NCBI GenBank assembly: GCA_036405235.1
Contig: DASWYA010000001.1
Span: 496,001 to 560,000, forward strand
From: JASLCR01 sp036405235
Lineage (GTDB): Bacteria > Patescibacteriota > Saccharimonadia > Saccharimonadales > Saccharimonadaceae
Reading direction: 5' to 3'
DNA length: 64,000 bases
The notes beneath the pieces were generated by a model. It did no database searches. It was not told the origin of the DNA and was given only the letters and a program-made list of their open reading frames with translations. Made by a program: the position numbers and the translations under genes. Below, piece by piece: positions 8,577 to 16,825 of this stretch. Position 1 is the stretch's first letter, and each line of letters opens with the position of its first letter.

Positions 8577-9245
8577 ATGGCTACAACTCCTGAGACTCCG
8601 ACTCCAGACGTCTCTGTGTTTCAAGCAAATACCGAGCTTCTGCTCGAGTGGTTACAGCGAACGCCGAACATTGAACGTGCGCTTGATATAGCCCAAGTAC
8701 TCCATCGTCGTCAAACATATGGTGACGAGCCATATATGAATCATCTTCTCAGGGTTGCGCTTATCGTCCAAGATGGAGGATACCCCCAAGAGCTTGTCGT
8801 AGCTGCATTACTCCACGATGCCCCAGAAGATCAAGGTCTAGATATCAAAGCAATCGCCAAAGAGTTTGGCAGTTACTGCGCAGAAGTTATAGAGAACGTA
8901 ACCTACTGGAAAGGTATTGAAACATTATCGAAATTCGATAAGGCATGCAAGCTTGACGGTAGTCTGGTAGTTAAGCGAGCCGACAATGAGGTAAATTATC
9001 AAAAAACTTTGTCAGAACTTGAAACCGAAGACTTCAGCCAAAAGCACTATGATCGAAATGTCGCTATGCGCGGCAACCTCGCCTCACGTAAAAAACCACA
9101 GGTAGAAGAGATCGAGCAAGAGCTTGCGGTGTTTAACAGAATCGAGGAAGAATTCGGCGTGTTTATCCCTCTCGGTAGACGTGCAGTAGCTTCAGCCAGT
9201 GCTGGATTGTTAGTTCCTGTGGACGCGCCTCAACGGGCAGCATAG
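8577..9245 (+). CDS. HD-domain phosphohydrolase-like protein
   Basis: The 222-aa protein has the N-terminal half of a RelA/SpoT-type hydrolase: QVLHRRQTYGDEPYMNHLLRVALIV (first His), then ALLHDAPEDQG (the HD pair with following Glu/Asp) and a late KRADNEVNY metal/substrate segment. No synthetase domain is present, so this would be a small-alarmone-hydrolase-like or generic nucleotide phosphohydrolase; the substrate is not known. TATTAT lies 9 nt before ATG (leaderless-type start). The 3' end runs 83 bp into the convergent rsmA, so the last 28 residues (GLLVPVDAPQRAA end) are encoded antisense to RsmA. Confidence 0.8.
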   Translation: MATTPETPTPDVSVFQANTELLLEWLQRTPNIERALDIAQVLHRRQTYGDEPYMNHLLRVALIVQDGGYPQELVVAALLHDAPEDQGLDIKAIAKEFGSYCAEVIENVTYWKGIETLSKFDKACKLDGSLVVKRADNEVNYQKTLSELETEDFSQKHYDRNVAMRGNLASRKKPQVEEIEQELAVFNRIEEEFGVFIPLGRRAVASASAGLLVPVDAPQRAA

Positions 9246-9936
9246 CTTTTTCTAGAAGCGCATCAACTTCTGACTTTTCTAAATGCAAACTACCAGCGAG
9301 TGAAGAACGAAGCTTCTTGCGCTTTTCCGAGAAGCCGGCTTTCACTAGTCGGAAAAAATCTTTTTCATCTTCAGGCGAAACGAGCGGCTCGGCACGTGTA
9401 TGGAGGATAATCACCTGTGAGTCAACCTTTGGCGGCGGCGTAAAATACTGCTTTGGAACTTCAACCCCGAGCGAAGCTTCAGCGAATACTTGCGCTGCAA
9501 TTGCTAGGATGCTCATATCCCCAGGACCAGCTGCAATACGCTCGGCAACTTCTTTTTGCACCAAGAGCACTGCAGTACGTGGCTTATTCTCGGCAGTCAT
9601 AAGCTTCTGGACAATCTTGCTTGTAATATAGTACGGAACATTGGCGCATACTACATAGTCTTTTGGCAACGAGTCGAGCTCAAACGAAAGGATATCTTCA
9701 TGCTTCACTTGTAAATTTTTCCCCGGGAATTGACCAGGAAGCTTCCTCGCCAGCTCGGGATCAAACTCAACTGCAATCACCTGTTCGGCTCGAGCTAAGA
9801 GTTGGCTCGTAAGCGTACCAAGACCCGGACCAATTTCAAGCACCGTATCACCTTGCATGATATTTGCAGTCTCGGCGATTTCAGAGAGAATAAAATTGTC
9901 AGTGAGCCAATGTTGGCCAAGAGATTTATTGGGCAT
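9163..9936 (-). CDS. rsmA: 16S rRNA (adenine1518-N6/adenine1519-N6)-dimethyltransferase
   Basis: RsmA (KsgA) dimethylates two adenosines in helix 45 of 16S rRNA during 30S maturation. The family start NKSLGQHWLTD, the SAM site LEIGPGLGTLT, the acidic VEFDPELA and the catalytic NVPYYI motif are all seen. I choose the ATG at 9936, which overlaps the stop of the RpfB-like gene by one base (TAATG) and gives the standard N-terminus; the alternative 42 bp upstream adds an unusual leader. The C-terminal helical domain is complete (LLEKAMLPVEARPQELT). Its last 83 bp overlap the convergent HD gene. Confidence 0.95.
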   Translation of the reverse strand: MPNKSLGQHWLTDNFILSEIAETANIMQGDTVLEIGPGLGTLTSQLLARAEQVIAVEFDPELARKLPGQFPGKNLQVKHEDILSFELDSLPKDYVVCANVPYYITSKIVQKLMTAENKPRTAVLLVQKEVAERIAAGPGDMSILAIAAQVFAEASLGVEVPKQYFTPPPKVDSQVIILHTRAEPLVSPEDEKDFFRLVKAGFSEKRKKLRSSLAGSLHLEKSEVDALLEKAMLPVEARPQELTIQHWLKLLHVYREG

Positions 9937-11075
9937 TAGCGATAGGTATCTGGGAGACTTGCCCCGCATACTGGCCATGGTTGCCAGCCTCTTCGTTCGT
10001 ATAACTTCCGAGCAGCTTCATCCTGTTGCGCAGGCGTAGCACTACCGTACGGGGCATCTGTTACGCTGTTCCATGTGCCTTCATTGAATTGATACGCGCC
10101 ATAGTATGGACCTGCTGGGTTCCAACTGTCGTAACCACCCTCGCATGACCTCAGCTTAGCCAGCGCTGCCGCGAAATCACCAGAAAAGCTCGGCTTTGCA
10201 CCAACAATCTCAACTTGCTGAACGGCCTTTTTTGTCACCACTGTCTGAATAGCCTTCTTCTTTACAATCTTGCCATTTTTCACCACAACACGATAAGTCA
10301 CGAGCTTTTTCCCTGGCACGCCAACTGTTGTGACCTTCTTGTAGCCAACTGGACGATCCGTATCTTGAATTTGCTTGACAGTAAAGTTAAGCTTCTCTTC
10401 TTTTGTAATCGTCTGTTTACCTTCGCGCCAAATCTCGATGCTCATATTTTCTGTAATCATCGTGTCCGGCTTCACATTTATATGGTCTTTCGAGGCAAGT
10501 GTAATATTTTTCTCTTTCAAAAAATCAGCCACTGTAGAACCTTGAGTATAGACTGTCTCTTTTTTGCCATAAAGTACCAACGAGAGCGGAGTTGCCCGAT
10601 CTATCACCATACGCAAGCTTGCACCATCCGCCACAAAGTCATCTGTCAGACTCATGGAGGTTTTATCTTCATCCCTTAGAGTGAGGCCAGCATGTTCGGC
10701 AACCTGTTTTGGAGTCTGATAGGCCGACATAACCTTAGTGTGCGCCATACCGTCTTCGATAATGACCGGCCTAGCTCTATAAACATTTACTTGGTAGCTT
10801 TTTGCGACCAATTCTTCATCAAGACCAGGCTCTACAATGTCATTATCATCAAGTATGATCCCTGCCTCACTAAATACTTCTCGCAAATTATTCTTTGAGG
10901 AAATAACACTCTTTTCAATACCGCGATCATGAATAGTAATGAGATGATCAGATGCCGAGTCTGAGCCCGCAGCAAAAGCACGAGAAAACACCGCAAGAGG
11001 TGCGAGAATAAGAGCCAACAGGCTCACGAGAATAACAAAGCCAGACGTATGATGTTTGGTAATACTAAAATTCAT
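9936..11075 (-). CDS. RpfB-like cell-wall hydrolase (DUF348 repeats, G5, transglycosylase-like domain)
   Basis: The 379-residue secreted or anchored protein starts with a hydrophobic segment (about 11-35) ending AFAA. Three DUF348 (YabE) repeats follow (about 45-230), each with the ITIHDRG / VNVYRARPV type pattern, then a G5 domain with VPGKKLVTYRVVVKNG (about 245-290). The C-terminal transglycosylase-like domain has RSCEGGYDSWNPAGPYYGAYQF and TWNSV, including the expected catalytic Glu in CEGGYD. This order is that of actinobacterial resuscitation-promoting factor RpfB, which cleaves peptidoglycan. It could remodel the cell's own wall or that of an actinobacterial host; both are inference. 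A TATAAT about 45 nt upstream implies a short leader. rsmA follows with a one-base overlap, as in many actinobacteria. Confidence 0.9.
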   Translation of the reverse strand: MNFSITKHHTSGFVILVSLLALILAPLAVFSRAFAAGSDSASDHLITIHDRGIEKSVISSKNNLREVFSEAGIILDDNDIVEPGLDEELVAKSYQVNVYRARPVIIEDGMAHTKVMSAYQTPKQVAEHAGLTLRDEDKTSMSLTDDFVADGASLRMVIDRATPLSLVLYGKKETVYTQGSTVADFLKEKNITLASKDHINVKPDTMITENMSIEIWREGKQTITKEEKLNFTVKQIQDTDRPVGYKKVTTVGVPGKKLVTYRVVVKNGKIVKKKAIQTVVTKKAVQQVEIVGAKPSFSGDFAAALAKLRSCEGGYDSWNPAGPYYGAYQFNEGTWNSVTDAPYGSATPAQQDEAARKLYERRGWQPWPVCGASLPDTYR

Positions 11076-11146
11076 AAAGAAAACAAGTAGCCTCTCAGAA
11101 TGGGGTACTTGTGTACAATTATACTACATTTTCAAGCCAAGTCGGG

Positions 11147-13243
11147 CTAAAGCTTCACCAAACGCGCATATTCAACATTGAGCTTTTTCGTCTGGCCACT
11201 TGAAAAACGCACAGTCACAGCCAAGCCATCGATATCAATAACCTCCCCCTCGCCAAATTGGGAAGATTTCACCAAGTCTCCTATGTCAAAGTCAGGCAAG
11301 CTATCATACTCTGGTTCTTCCATTCGTCGCTGAACCCCAGGAATAGCCATCACACGAGCACCCATATCAGTCAAGAAACGCGAGGGCGGATTGTAACTAC
11401 GCTGGCCAAATTGCAAACGACTCGCTGCATAAGAGAGGTGAAGCTCCTGTCGGGCACGCGTCATACCTACATAGCACAGTCGGCGCTCTTCCTCTAGTTC
11501 ACTCGGACCTGCTTCGTGCACCCGAGCGTGCGGCATAATCCCTTCTTCCATGCCAACCATAAATACCACTGGAAATTCAAGTCCTTTGGCCGCATGAAGT
11601 GTCATGAGAGTCACAGCATCGTCACTTGCCACGTCCGCCGAACTCATCAGAGCAACTTCATCAAGAAAATCCGGCAGATTAGCAAATTGAGCCGCGTCAG
11701 AAACAAGCGAGCTGAGGTTTTCTTCACGATCCTCGGCCTGAGGCGTGCCGTCAAGAATAAATTCTTTATACCCAGTCACTTTGATTGTCTCCTCGATCAA
11801 GACAGTAGGCATGTCACCAGCCTCAATACGTGCTTGAAGTCGGCGCAAGCTCTCGCCAAGTTTCGCCAAAGATAGACGCGCCTTACCTGTCACAGGAGAT
11901 GACTCAACCGTCACAAGTGCCGAGATAATATCTAGCCCAGTCGCCGACTGCCAAGTAAGAAACTTTTCTAAGCTTGTCGCTCCTACACCTCTTGTCGGAA
12001 CATTAGCAATCCTGCTAAAACTCATGCGGTCATTTGGCTGATAGAGGAGCTTCAGATATGCCACAATATCCTTAATTTCCTTGCGGTCGTAAAAACGCAC
12101 ACCGCCGACAATTTTATATGGTACGCGCATCTGCAAAAACGCTCGCTCGAGAGTGTAGCTCTGAGCATTTGTGCGATATAGTACCGCAAAGTCAGAGGCC
12201 GATCGCGCTTTAATAGCCACTTGTGAGGAGATACGGCTCGCTACCAAGCCAGCTTCTTCGGCTTCATCATACGTCTCATGAATCTCTACCGGAGCGCCTT
12301 CTCCCTCGGCGGTCCAAAGCTTTTTATCGGTTCTAGTAACATTTTTAGTAATAACATTTTGCGCTGCTGCCAAGATAGCACCTGTTGAACGATAATTTTG
12401 CTCAAGCTTCACCACCTTTGCCCCAGGGAAATCACGCTCAAAATTCAGAATATTTGTAAAATCAGCTCCTCGCCAACTATAGATAGACTGCCAGTCATCA
12501 CCAACAACACAGATATTCTTCGTCTCATTTACTAGACTTTTTACTATATGATACTGCGCAGCATTAGTATCCTGATACTCATCAATAAGGATATACTTAA
12601 ATTTCGTTCGCCATTTCTCTCTGACTTCAGGCGCCTCTCGGAGTAAACGGACACTTTCGATCAGTAAATCATCAAAATCGAGTGCATGAGCAGCTTTTTT
12701 CGCTTTTTCATAGGCCTGATACAGCTCTGCAACTACTTTCTCGAAAGGATACGATGCCTGTGCTTCAAGATCTTTTGGCGTGAGAAGCTTATTCTTCGCG
12801 GTTGATATAGCTCCCGATACTGCATTTGCTTTAACCTGACGATCACTAATTCCCCGCTCTTTCATAGCCTGCTTGATCAAGCTACGCCTATCATCTTCAT
12901 CATATATGACGAAGTTTTTTGGTATATCGATCTTCTCGCCTTCTATCTTGAGTAGTCGCACACAAATACCGTGAAATGTTCCCATCCACGGCATAAAGTT
13001 TCTTGTATTTGGCTGCTCCAGGAGTATAGAAAGACGCTCTCGCATCTCACGAGCAGCCTTGTTTGTAAACGTAACAGCCAGAATCTCTTCGGGCCACACT
13101 TTTTCATTCGCAATCAAATGTGCAATCCGATGCGTCAGCGTCTTCGTCTTGCCACTCCCAGCACCTGCCAATATCAATAGTGGGCCTTCAGTCACTAAGA
13201 CCGCGCTCTGCTGTGCGTCGTTCAATCCCTCAAGAAAATTCAT
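11147..13243 (-). CDS. UvrD/PcrA-type superfamily 1 DNA helicase
   Basis: The 698-aa 3'-5' helicase carries Q-motif LNDAQQSAV, Walker A AGAGSGKT (residues 26-33), motif Ia VTFTNKAAREM, motif II IDEYQDTN, motif III GDDWQSIYSWRGA, motif IV LEQNYRS, motif V VTLMTLHAAKGLEFP and motif VI YVGMTRARQEL. A C-terminal Tudor-like DNA/RNAP-binding end (GDLVKSSQFGEGEVIDIDG) resembles PcrA. It acts in repair and replication-fork or transcription-conflict handling. TATACT stands exactly 8 nt before the ATG (13252-13257) with no Shine-Dalgarno. Confidence 0.94.
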   Translation of the reverse strand: MNFLEGLNDAQQSAVLVTEGPLLILAGAGSGKTKTLTHRIAHLIANEKVWPEEILAVTFTNKAAREMRERLSILLEQPNTRNFMPWMGTFHGICVRLLKIEGEKIDIPKNFVIYDEDDRRSLIKQAMKERGISDRQVKANAVSGAISTAKNKLLTPKDLEAQASYPFEKVVAELYQAYEKAKKAAHALDFDDLLIESVRLLREAPEVREKWRTKFKYILIDEYQDTNAAQYHIVKSLVNETKNICVVGDDWQSIYSWRGADFTNILNFERDFPGAKVVKLEQNYRSTGAILAAAQNVITKNVTRTDKKLWTAEGEGAPVEIHETYDEAEEAGLVASRISSQVAIKARSASDFAVLYRTNAQSYTLERAFLQMRVPYKIVGGVRFYDRKEIKDIVAYLKLLYQPNDRMSFSRIANVPTRGVGATSLEKFLTWQSATGLDIISALVTVESSPVTGKARLSLAKLGESLRRLQARIEAGDMPTVLIEETIKVTGYKEFILDGTPQAEDREENLSSLVSDAAQFANLPDFLDEVALMSSADVASDDAVTLMTLHAAKGLEFPVVFMVGMEEGIMPHARVHEAGPSELEEERRLCYVGMTRARQELHLSYAASRLQFGQRSYNPPSRFLTDMGARVMAIPGVQRRMEEPEYDSLPDFDIGDLVKSSQFGEGEVIDIDGLAVTVRFSSGQTKKLNVEYARLVKL

Positions 13244-13278
13244 CTGTCTCTAGTATAGCATCAGGAAAGGAAGATAAC

Positions 13279-14442
13279 TTACACAGGCAGCTGTATAATT
13301 CCGCCAAAGTAGAGTCCGGCAGCTATAGATACACAAACAAGGATAATGACTAAAATCCAGACTACCGCACCCCATCCAGACTTCTTCTTCGCAGGATGCG
13401 CGAGCGGCTGCGTATTGCTATCGTAGATTGGCGCATGCTCTTTGTCTCCAGAACTTTCTTTCTCTTTGTACTGCTTCGAGATGAAGCTGGCTGGCGCCGG
13501 AGTTTCGCTTGCTTCGTGATGGCTTGAGTGATTTGAGTTATCAGCTTCAATTGCAGTAATTTCTTCACCTAGCTCCGCTGGTAGCAGAACTTGAGGAGCT
13601 GGCTCTTTTTCGGCAGCAGCTTCATCAATTGTAGAATCATCTTTTGGCGTGCTTGCTTCATCTGGCATCTCCTTAGATAAAACACTCGGGGTTGGCTGCT
13701 CAGCAGCTGTAGGGCTACTCGGAGCACCACTACCGCTTCCACCAAGAGGACGCTTTTCAACCTTGGCATCGGCTAAGAATGGTGATGTCTGTTCTGGCTC
13801 AGGCGTACTTGATGTCGGTGTTGGAACTTCCTCTGGTGTGTCCTCTTGCAGATTCGCATCATCACTTGACGGCACATCAGTCTCCGCAGGAGTGTCTACT
13901 TCTGGAGCTGACTCTTCCTGAAGTGATGCATGCATATCGATTGGATCTGGCCATGGAGTATCAGCCGGCTCAGTCTCCTTACTCTCTGGCTCAGGCGCAG
14001 CTGGCGCTGGAGGGGTTGGAGGTACCACTGCCTGCTCTTCTTTTGCTTTTTCTAGCGGCGCACTCGGAGTTTCAGGAACGACATTTGAGCTAATCGGGGC
14101 TAGTGAGACGCCCTGACGCGTGGCCGGTAAAGATTTTGCTGGAGCAGAACGCATATCAGACGACGGATGCATTACATCCATAAATCTGCCTGAACGCTTC
14201 TCAGCAAGGCCCCCAGAAGGCTTTTTTAGAGACTCCCCGGAAGTAGCAGGTGCGGGTACTACTGCAGGTGTAGCCACTGCCTCAGGCGCAGGAACAGGTG
14301 GAGTTGCTGTTTGCGTAGGGATATCAAGAGCAACAGCCTCAGGCTCCGGACTAACAACACCAGCAGTCTGAGAAGTATCTGGCACGGTTTGCATCAGTGA
14401 ATTCACCGCTTTGTCTAATTCGTCAAAATCTAGATCTTTCAC
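13279..14442 (-). CDS. Acidic, proline-rich tail-anchored membrane protein
   Basis: I recognise no family. The 387-aa protein starts with a short predicted helix (KDLDFDELDKAVNSLMQ) and continues as about 300 residues of Pro/Glu/Ala/Ser/Thr low complexity, strongly acidic, then a basic AKKKSGWG and one C-terminal transmembrane helix (WGAVVWILVIILVCVSIAAGLYFGG) ending in IIQLPV. The topology suggests a long disordered cytoplasmic domain tethered to the membrane. The start is GTG two bases after the tpiA stop, so it is the third gene of a pgk-tpiA operon. A membrane-division or scaffold role is conceivable but not shown. Confidence 0.75.
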   Translation of the reverse strand: MKDLDFDELDKAVNSLMQTVPDTSQTAGVVSPEPEAVALDIPTQTATPPVPAPEAVATPAVVPAPATSGESLKKPSGGLAEKRSGRFMDVMHPSSDMRSAPAKSLPATRQGVSLAPISSNVVPETPSAPLEKAKEEQAVVPPTPPAPAAPEPESKETEPADTPWPDPIDMHASLQEESAPEVDTPAETDVPSSDDANLQEDTPEEVPTPTSSTPEPEQTSPFLADAKVEKRPLGGSGSGAPSSPTAAEQPTPSVLSKEMPDEASTPKDDSTIDEAAAEKEPAPQVLLPAELGEEITAIEADNSNHSSHHEASETPAPASFISKQYKEKESSGDKEHAPIYDSNTQPLAHPAKKKSGWGAVVWILVIILVCVSIAAGLYFGGIIQLPV

Positions 14443-14444
14443 CT

Positions 14445-15233
14445 CTAGTATCCCTTTCTTTCGTGCGCAGCTTTGATAATTGCAGTAAATTGTTCAGCAC
14501 GTAAACTTGCGCCTCCTGGAAGCAGGCCGTCAAGATCCGTGACACTAAAGAAACTCCCGGCATTTGACGAGTCTACACTACCGCCATAAATTACTCGAAT
14601 CTGCTCAGCGGTCGCCTTGCCAAAAAGATGTGCCACTTGGCGTCTGATGTGCTTGATTGCTTCAGCTACATTGCCAGGCGTCGCCACAGGATGACCAGCA
14701 AAATCTTTGCCACTACTAATCGCCCATACTGGTTCATAAGCTATAACAGTCCCTGCCGCTTCTTCAGCTGTAAGATTTGCAAGACCCCCTGTTAGCTGAT
14801 CACGCAGCACAGCAACCGTCTCACCGTCCGCTCTCTCCGCAGCCGTCTCGCCAACACAAAGCACTGGTGTAATATGATTGCGCACAGCTGCCTGCACTTT
14901 CGCACGAATGTCCTTATCATGCTCGTGGAAGATATGACGCCTTTCAGAATGCCCAATGAGCGCATACTTCACAAGCCCACGCAACTGATGAGCTGATACT
15001 TCTCCAGTAAAAGCACCTTCATCACGCCAATAGAGATCTTGAGTACAAAGTTTAAATTTCTTGTGATCGATCTGAAGATTGAGAGTTGGTAAAGCTAAAA
15101 ATCCAGGAGCAAGCACAGCTTCAACGTTACGATGATTCTGGATTACCTTGTCAAGTTTATGCACATATAAACTCGCCTCATGTACAGTGAGGTTCATTTT
15201 CCAATTGCCGATGATAAGTGTACGTTTGCCCAC
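14445..15233 (-). CDS. tpiA: Triose-phosphate isomerase
   Basis: TIM interconverts dihydroxyacetone phosphate and glyceraldehyde 3-phosphate. Visible are GNWKMNLT with the catalytic Lys, IGHSERR with the catalytic His, the flexible-loop region VIAYEPVWAIS with the catalytic Glu, and the phosphate-binding IYGGSV and GASL. At 262 aa it is a usual length. The start is GTG, 41 nt after pgk on the same strand, with a TATAGA about 10 nt before it; the gene may have its own leaderless promoter as well as pgk readthrough. Confidence 0.96.
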   Translation of the reverse strand: MGKRTLIIGNWKMNLTVHEASLYVHKLDKVIQNHRNVEAVLAPGFLALPTLNLQIDHKKFKLCTQDLYWRDEGAFTGEVSAHQLRGLVKYALIGHSERRHIFHEHDKDIRAKVQAAVRNHITPVLCVGETAAERADGETVAVLRDQLTGGLANLTAEEAAGTVIAYEPVWAISSGKDFAGHPVATPGNVAEAIKHIRRQVAHLFGKATAEQIRVIYGGSVDSSNAGSFFSVTDLDGLLPGGASLRAEQFTAIIKAAHERKGY

Positions 15234-15273
15234 GCTTTAATAATCTATACTTACGGTTATTTCTTCCAGTGTA

Positions 15274-16518
15274 TCAAGATTGACTGCTAGCGTCTAGCAG
15301 ACTTTCGACTCCAGGTAATTTTTCCCCGCTCATCAGCTCAAGACTGGCGCCGCCACCTGTTGAGACATGAGTAAAGCTACCACCCGATTTACTATCCCAG
15401 TGCAGTGCAAAATCAGCAGTATCACCGCCGCCAATGATTGATGTTACCTCTGTATTTGTCGCAAGTTCAAGTGCCACCCTGGCCGAACCGTGTGCAAATT
15501 CCGGCAACTCTGCATACCCAAGCGTGCCGTTCCAGATCACCGTCTTTGCCGGATGTAGTTTACTAACAAAATCTTCAATCGTCTCGTCACCGATGTCGAG
15601 TGCATACTCATCGTCAGCTACATCACCGAGAGTTACATTTTTCCGCTTCGCTGTATTGTCGAGAGACGCTCCCACGGCGAGGTCTTTAGGAAGCGCCAAA
15701 AAATCATCCACATGATCCTGTCCAACTTTTTCTGCCGCTTCTTTATAGATAGCTTCGATTTCACTCAACTTATCAGCTTCATATTTACTCTTGCCGAGAG
15801 CAACACCTTTTGCCGCCAAAAACGTATTAGCCATCGCACCACCAATCAAAATCTGCTCGGCAATTGGGATAATAGCCTTAATAAGCGGTAACTTATCACT
15901 TACCTTCGCGCCACCAAGAATCGCAACAAGCGGTTTCTTTGGGTGCGCCATCGCCTCTGTAATCGTAACGTATTCCTTTTCAAGCAAAAGCCCAGCTACG
16001 CTTGGAACGTACTGCGTGATTGCATCCGTAGACGCATGCGCTCGATGCACCACACCAAACCCATCTTGCACAAAATACTGTGCCTTGCTACTTGTCGCAA
16101 GTTTCCGAGCAAACTCAGAGTCATCCTCTTCTTCCTCGGGGTAAAAACGTAAGTTCTCGAGTAAGATCACGCTGCCAGAATTGGCTTTTTTTACTGTCAT
16201 TGATACATTATCACCAATGCAGTCATCAACGAATGTTACCTTCTGCCCAAGTAGCTCAGAGAGACGACTACCTACCACTCGCAGACTCGCCTTTGGATCT
16301 GGCTTACCATCTGGCCGTCCAAGGTGGCTGATAATCACCACTTTGCAGCCACGATCTAGAAGATATTGTATCGTCGGCAAGCTCGATCGTACTCGAAAAT
16401 CATCCGCGATCTGGCCGTCCTCTTTAAGCGGCACATTGTAATCTGCCCGTAGGAGTACGGTTTTGTTTTCTATTGGTACGCTCTTGATTGTTTGTTTAAA
16501 AAAAGTTTTATCTGTCAT
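15274..16518 (-). CDS. pgk: Phosphoglycerate kinase
   Basis: PGK makes ATP from 1,3-bisphosphoglycerate in glycolysis. The N-domain shows VLLRADYNVPL, SHLGRPDGKPDP and the LLENLRFYPEEEE segment; the C-domain shows AILGGAKVSDK, a VIWNGTLGYAE segment and the nucleotide loop IIGGGDTADF followed by HVSTGGGASLE. The 414-aa length is normal. TATACT lies 9 nt upstream of ATG (16528-16533), so a leaderless mRNA is likely. It heads the pgk-tpiA-acidic-protein operon; no GAPDH gene is in this window. Confidence 0.97.
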   Translation of the reverse strand: MTDKTFFKQTIKSVPIENKTVLLRADYNVPLKEDGQIADDFRVRSSLPTIQYLLDRGCKVVIISHLGRPDGKPDPKASLRVVGSRLSELLGQKVTFVDDCIGDNVSMTVKKANSGSVILLENLRFYPEEEEDDSEFARKLATSSKAQYFVQDGFGVVHRAHASTDAITQYVPSVAGLLLEKEYVTITEAMAHPKKPLVAILGGAKVSDKLPLIKAIIPIAEQILIGGAMANTFLAAKGVALGKSKYEADKLSEIEAIYKEAAEKVGQDHVDDFLALPKDLAVGASLDNTAKRKNVTLGDVADDEYALDIGDETIEDFVSKLHPAKTVIWNGTLGYAELPEFAHGSARVALELATNTEVTSIIGGGDTADFALHWDSKSGGSFTHVSTGGGASLELMSGEKLPGVESLLDASSQS

Positions 16519-16562
16519 CTCTCACGTAGTATAGCTCATCGTGCTAATGCTCTGCAAAATTA

Positions 16563-16590
16563 AAATCACCCCGGTGCCTTGGGGTGATTT
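16563..16590 (-). terminator. Rho-independent terminator of the small intergenic unit
   Basis: The arms aaatcacccc and ggggtgattt pair perfectly over 10 bp with an 8-base loop. On the minus strand the stem is followed by a U-rich run (ttttaatttt). It would end transcripts coming from the GH5/small-frame direction before pgk. Confidence 0.75.
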
Positions 16591-16610
16591 AGTTTTGGAA
16601 AACACTATAT

Positions 16611-16703
16611 CTAGTGTTCGATATACAGTTGCCATTCGGCGGGCACCACATCCACTGCAATCTTTTTGCTCCGTGATGGGGCAAAGTCGATAGCTATTGG
16701 CAT
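16611..16703 (-). CDS. Possible small protein, 30 aa
   Basis: ATG (16703) opens a 30-codon frame starting MPIAIDFAPSRSK and ending EWQLYIEH. An in-frame TAG precedes it, and AGGAG stands 12 nt upstream, a longer spacing than ideal. It is followed immediately by a terminator hairpin. The composition is unremarkable and there is no membrane segment. It may be a real micro-protein or a chance frame inside a small RNA; conservation in relatives would decide. Confidence 0.3.
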   Translation of the reverse strand: MPIAIDFAPSRSKKIAVDVVPAEWQLYIEH

Positions 16704-16825
16704 GTGAGTTGCTATGCTCCTATTTAAGTGCGAGTTTCTACGCGCGTCCGACCTTTAAATTATTCTTTTGGCGAGAAACACAAAGATGATGGTATCAATT
16801 TGCATGAGATGGGTCAAGCATAAGA

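Larger units (their letters stand above)
16519..16825. other. Intergenic stretch with a possible small transcript
   Basis: Between the GH5 gene and pgk, both on the minus strand, lie 307 bases. Reading the minus strand, a promoter-like TTGACC-17-TACCAT occurs near the GH5 end. A 30-codon open frame (16611-16703) comes next, then a 7-bp hairpin (16601-16617) and a perfect 10-bp terminator stem (16563-16590). This is the layout of a small independent transcription unit, coding or non-coding. Confidence 0.45.
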
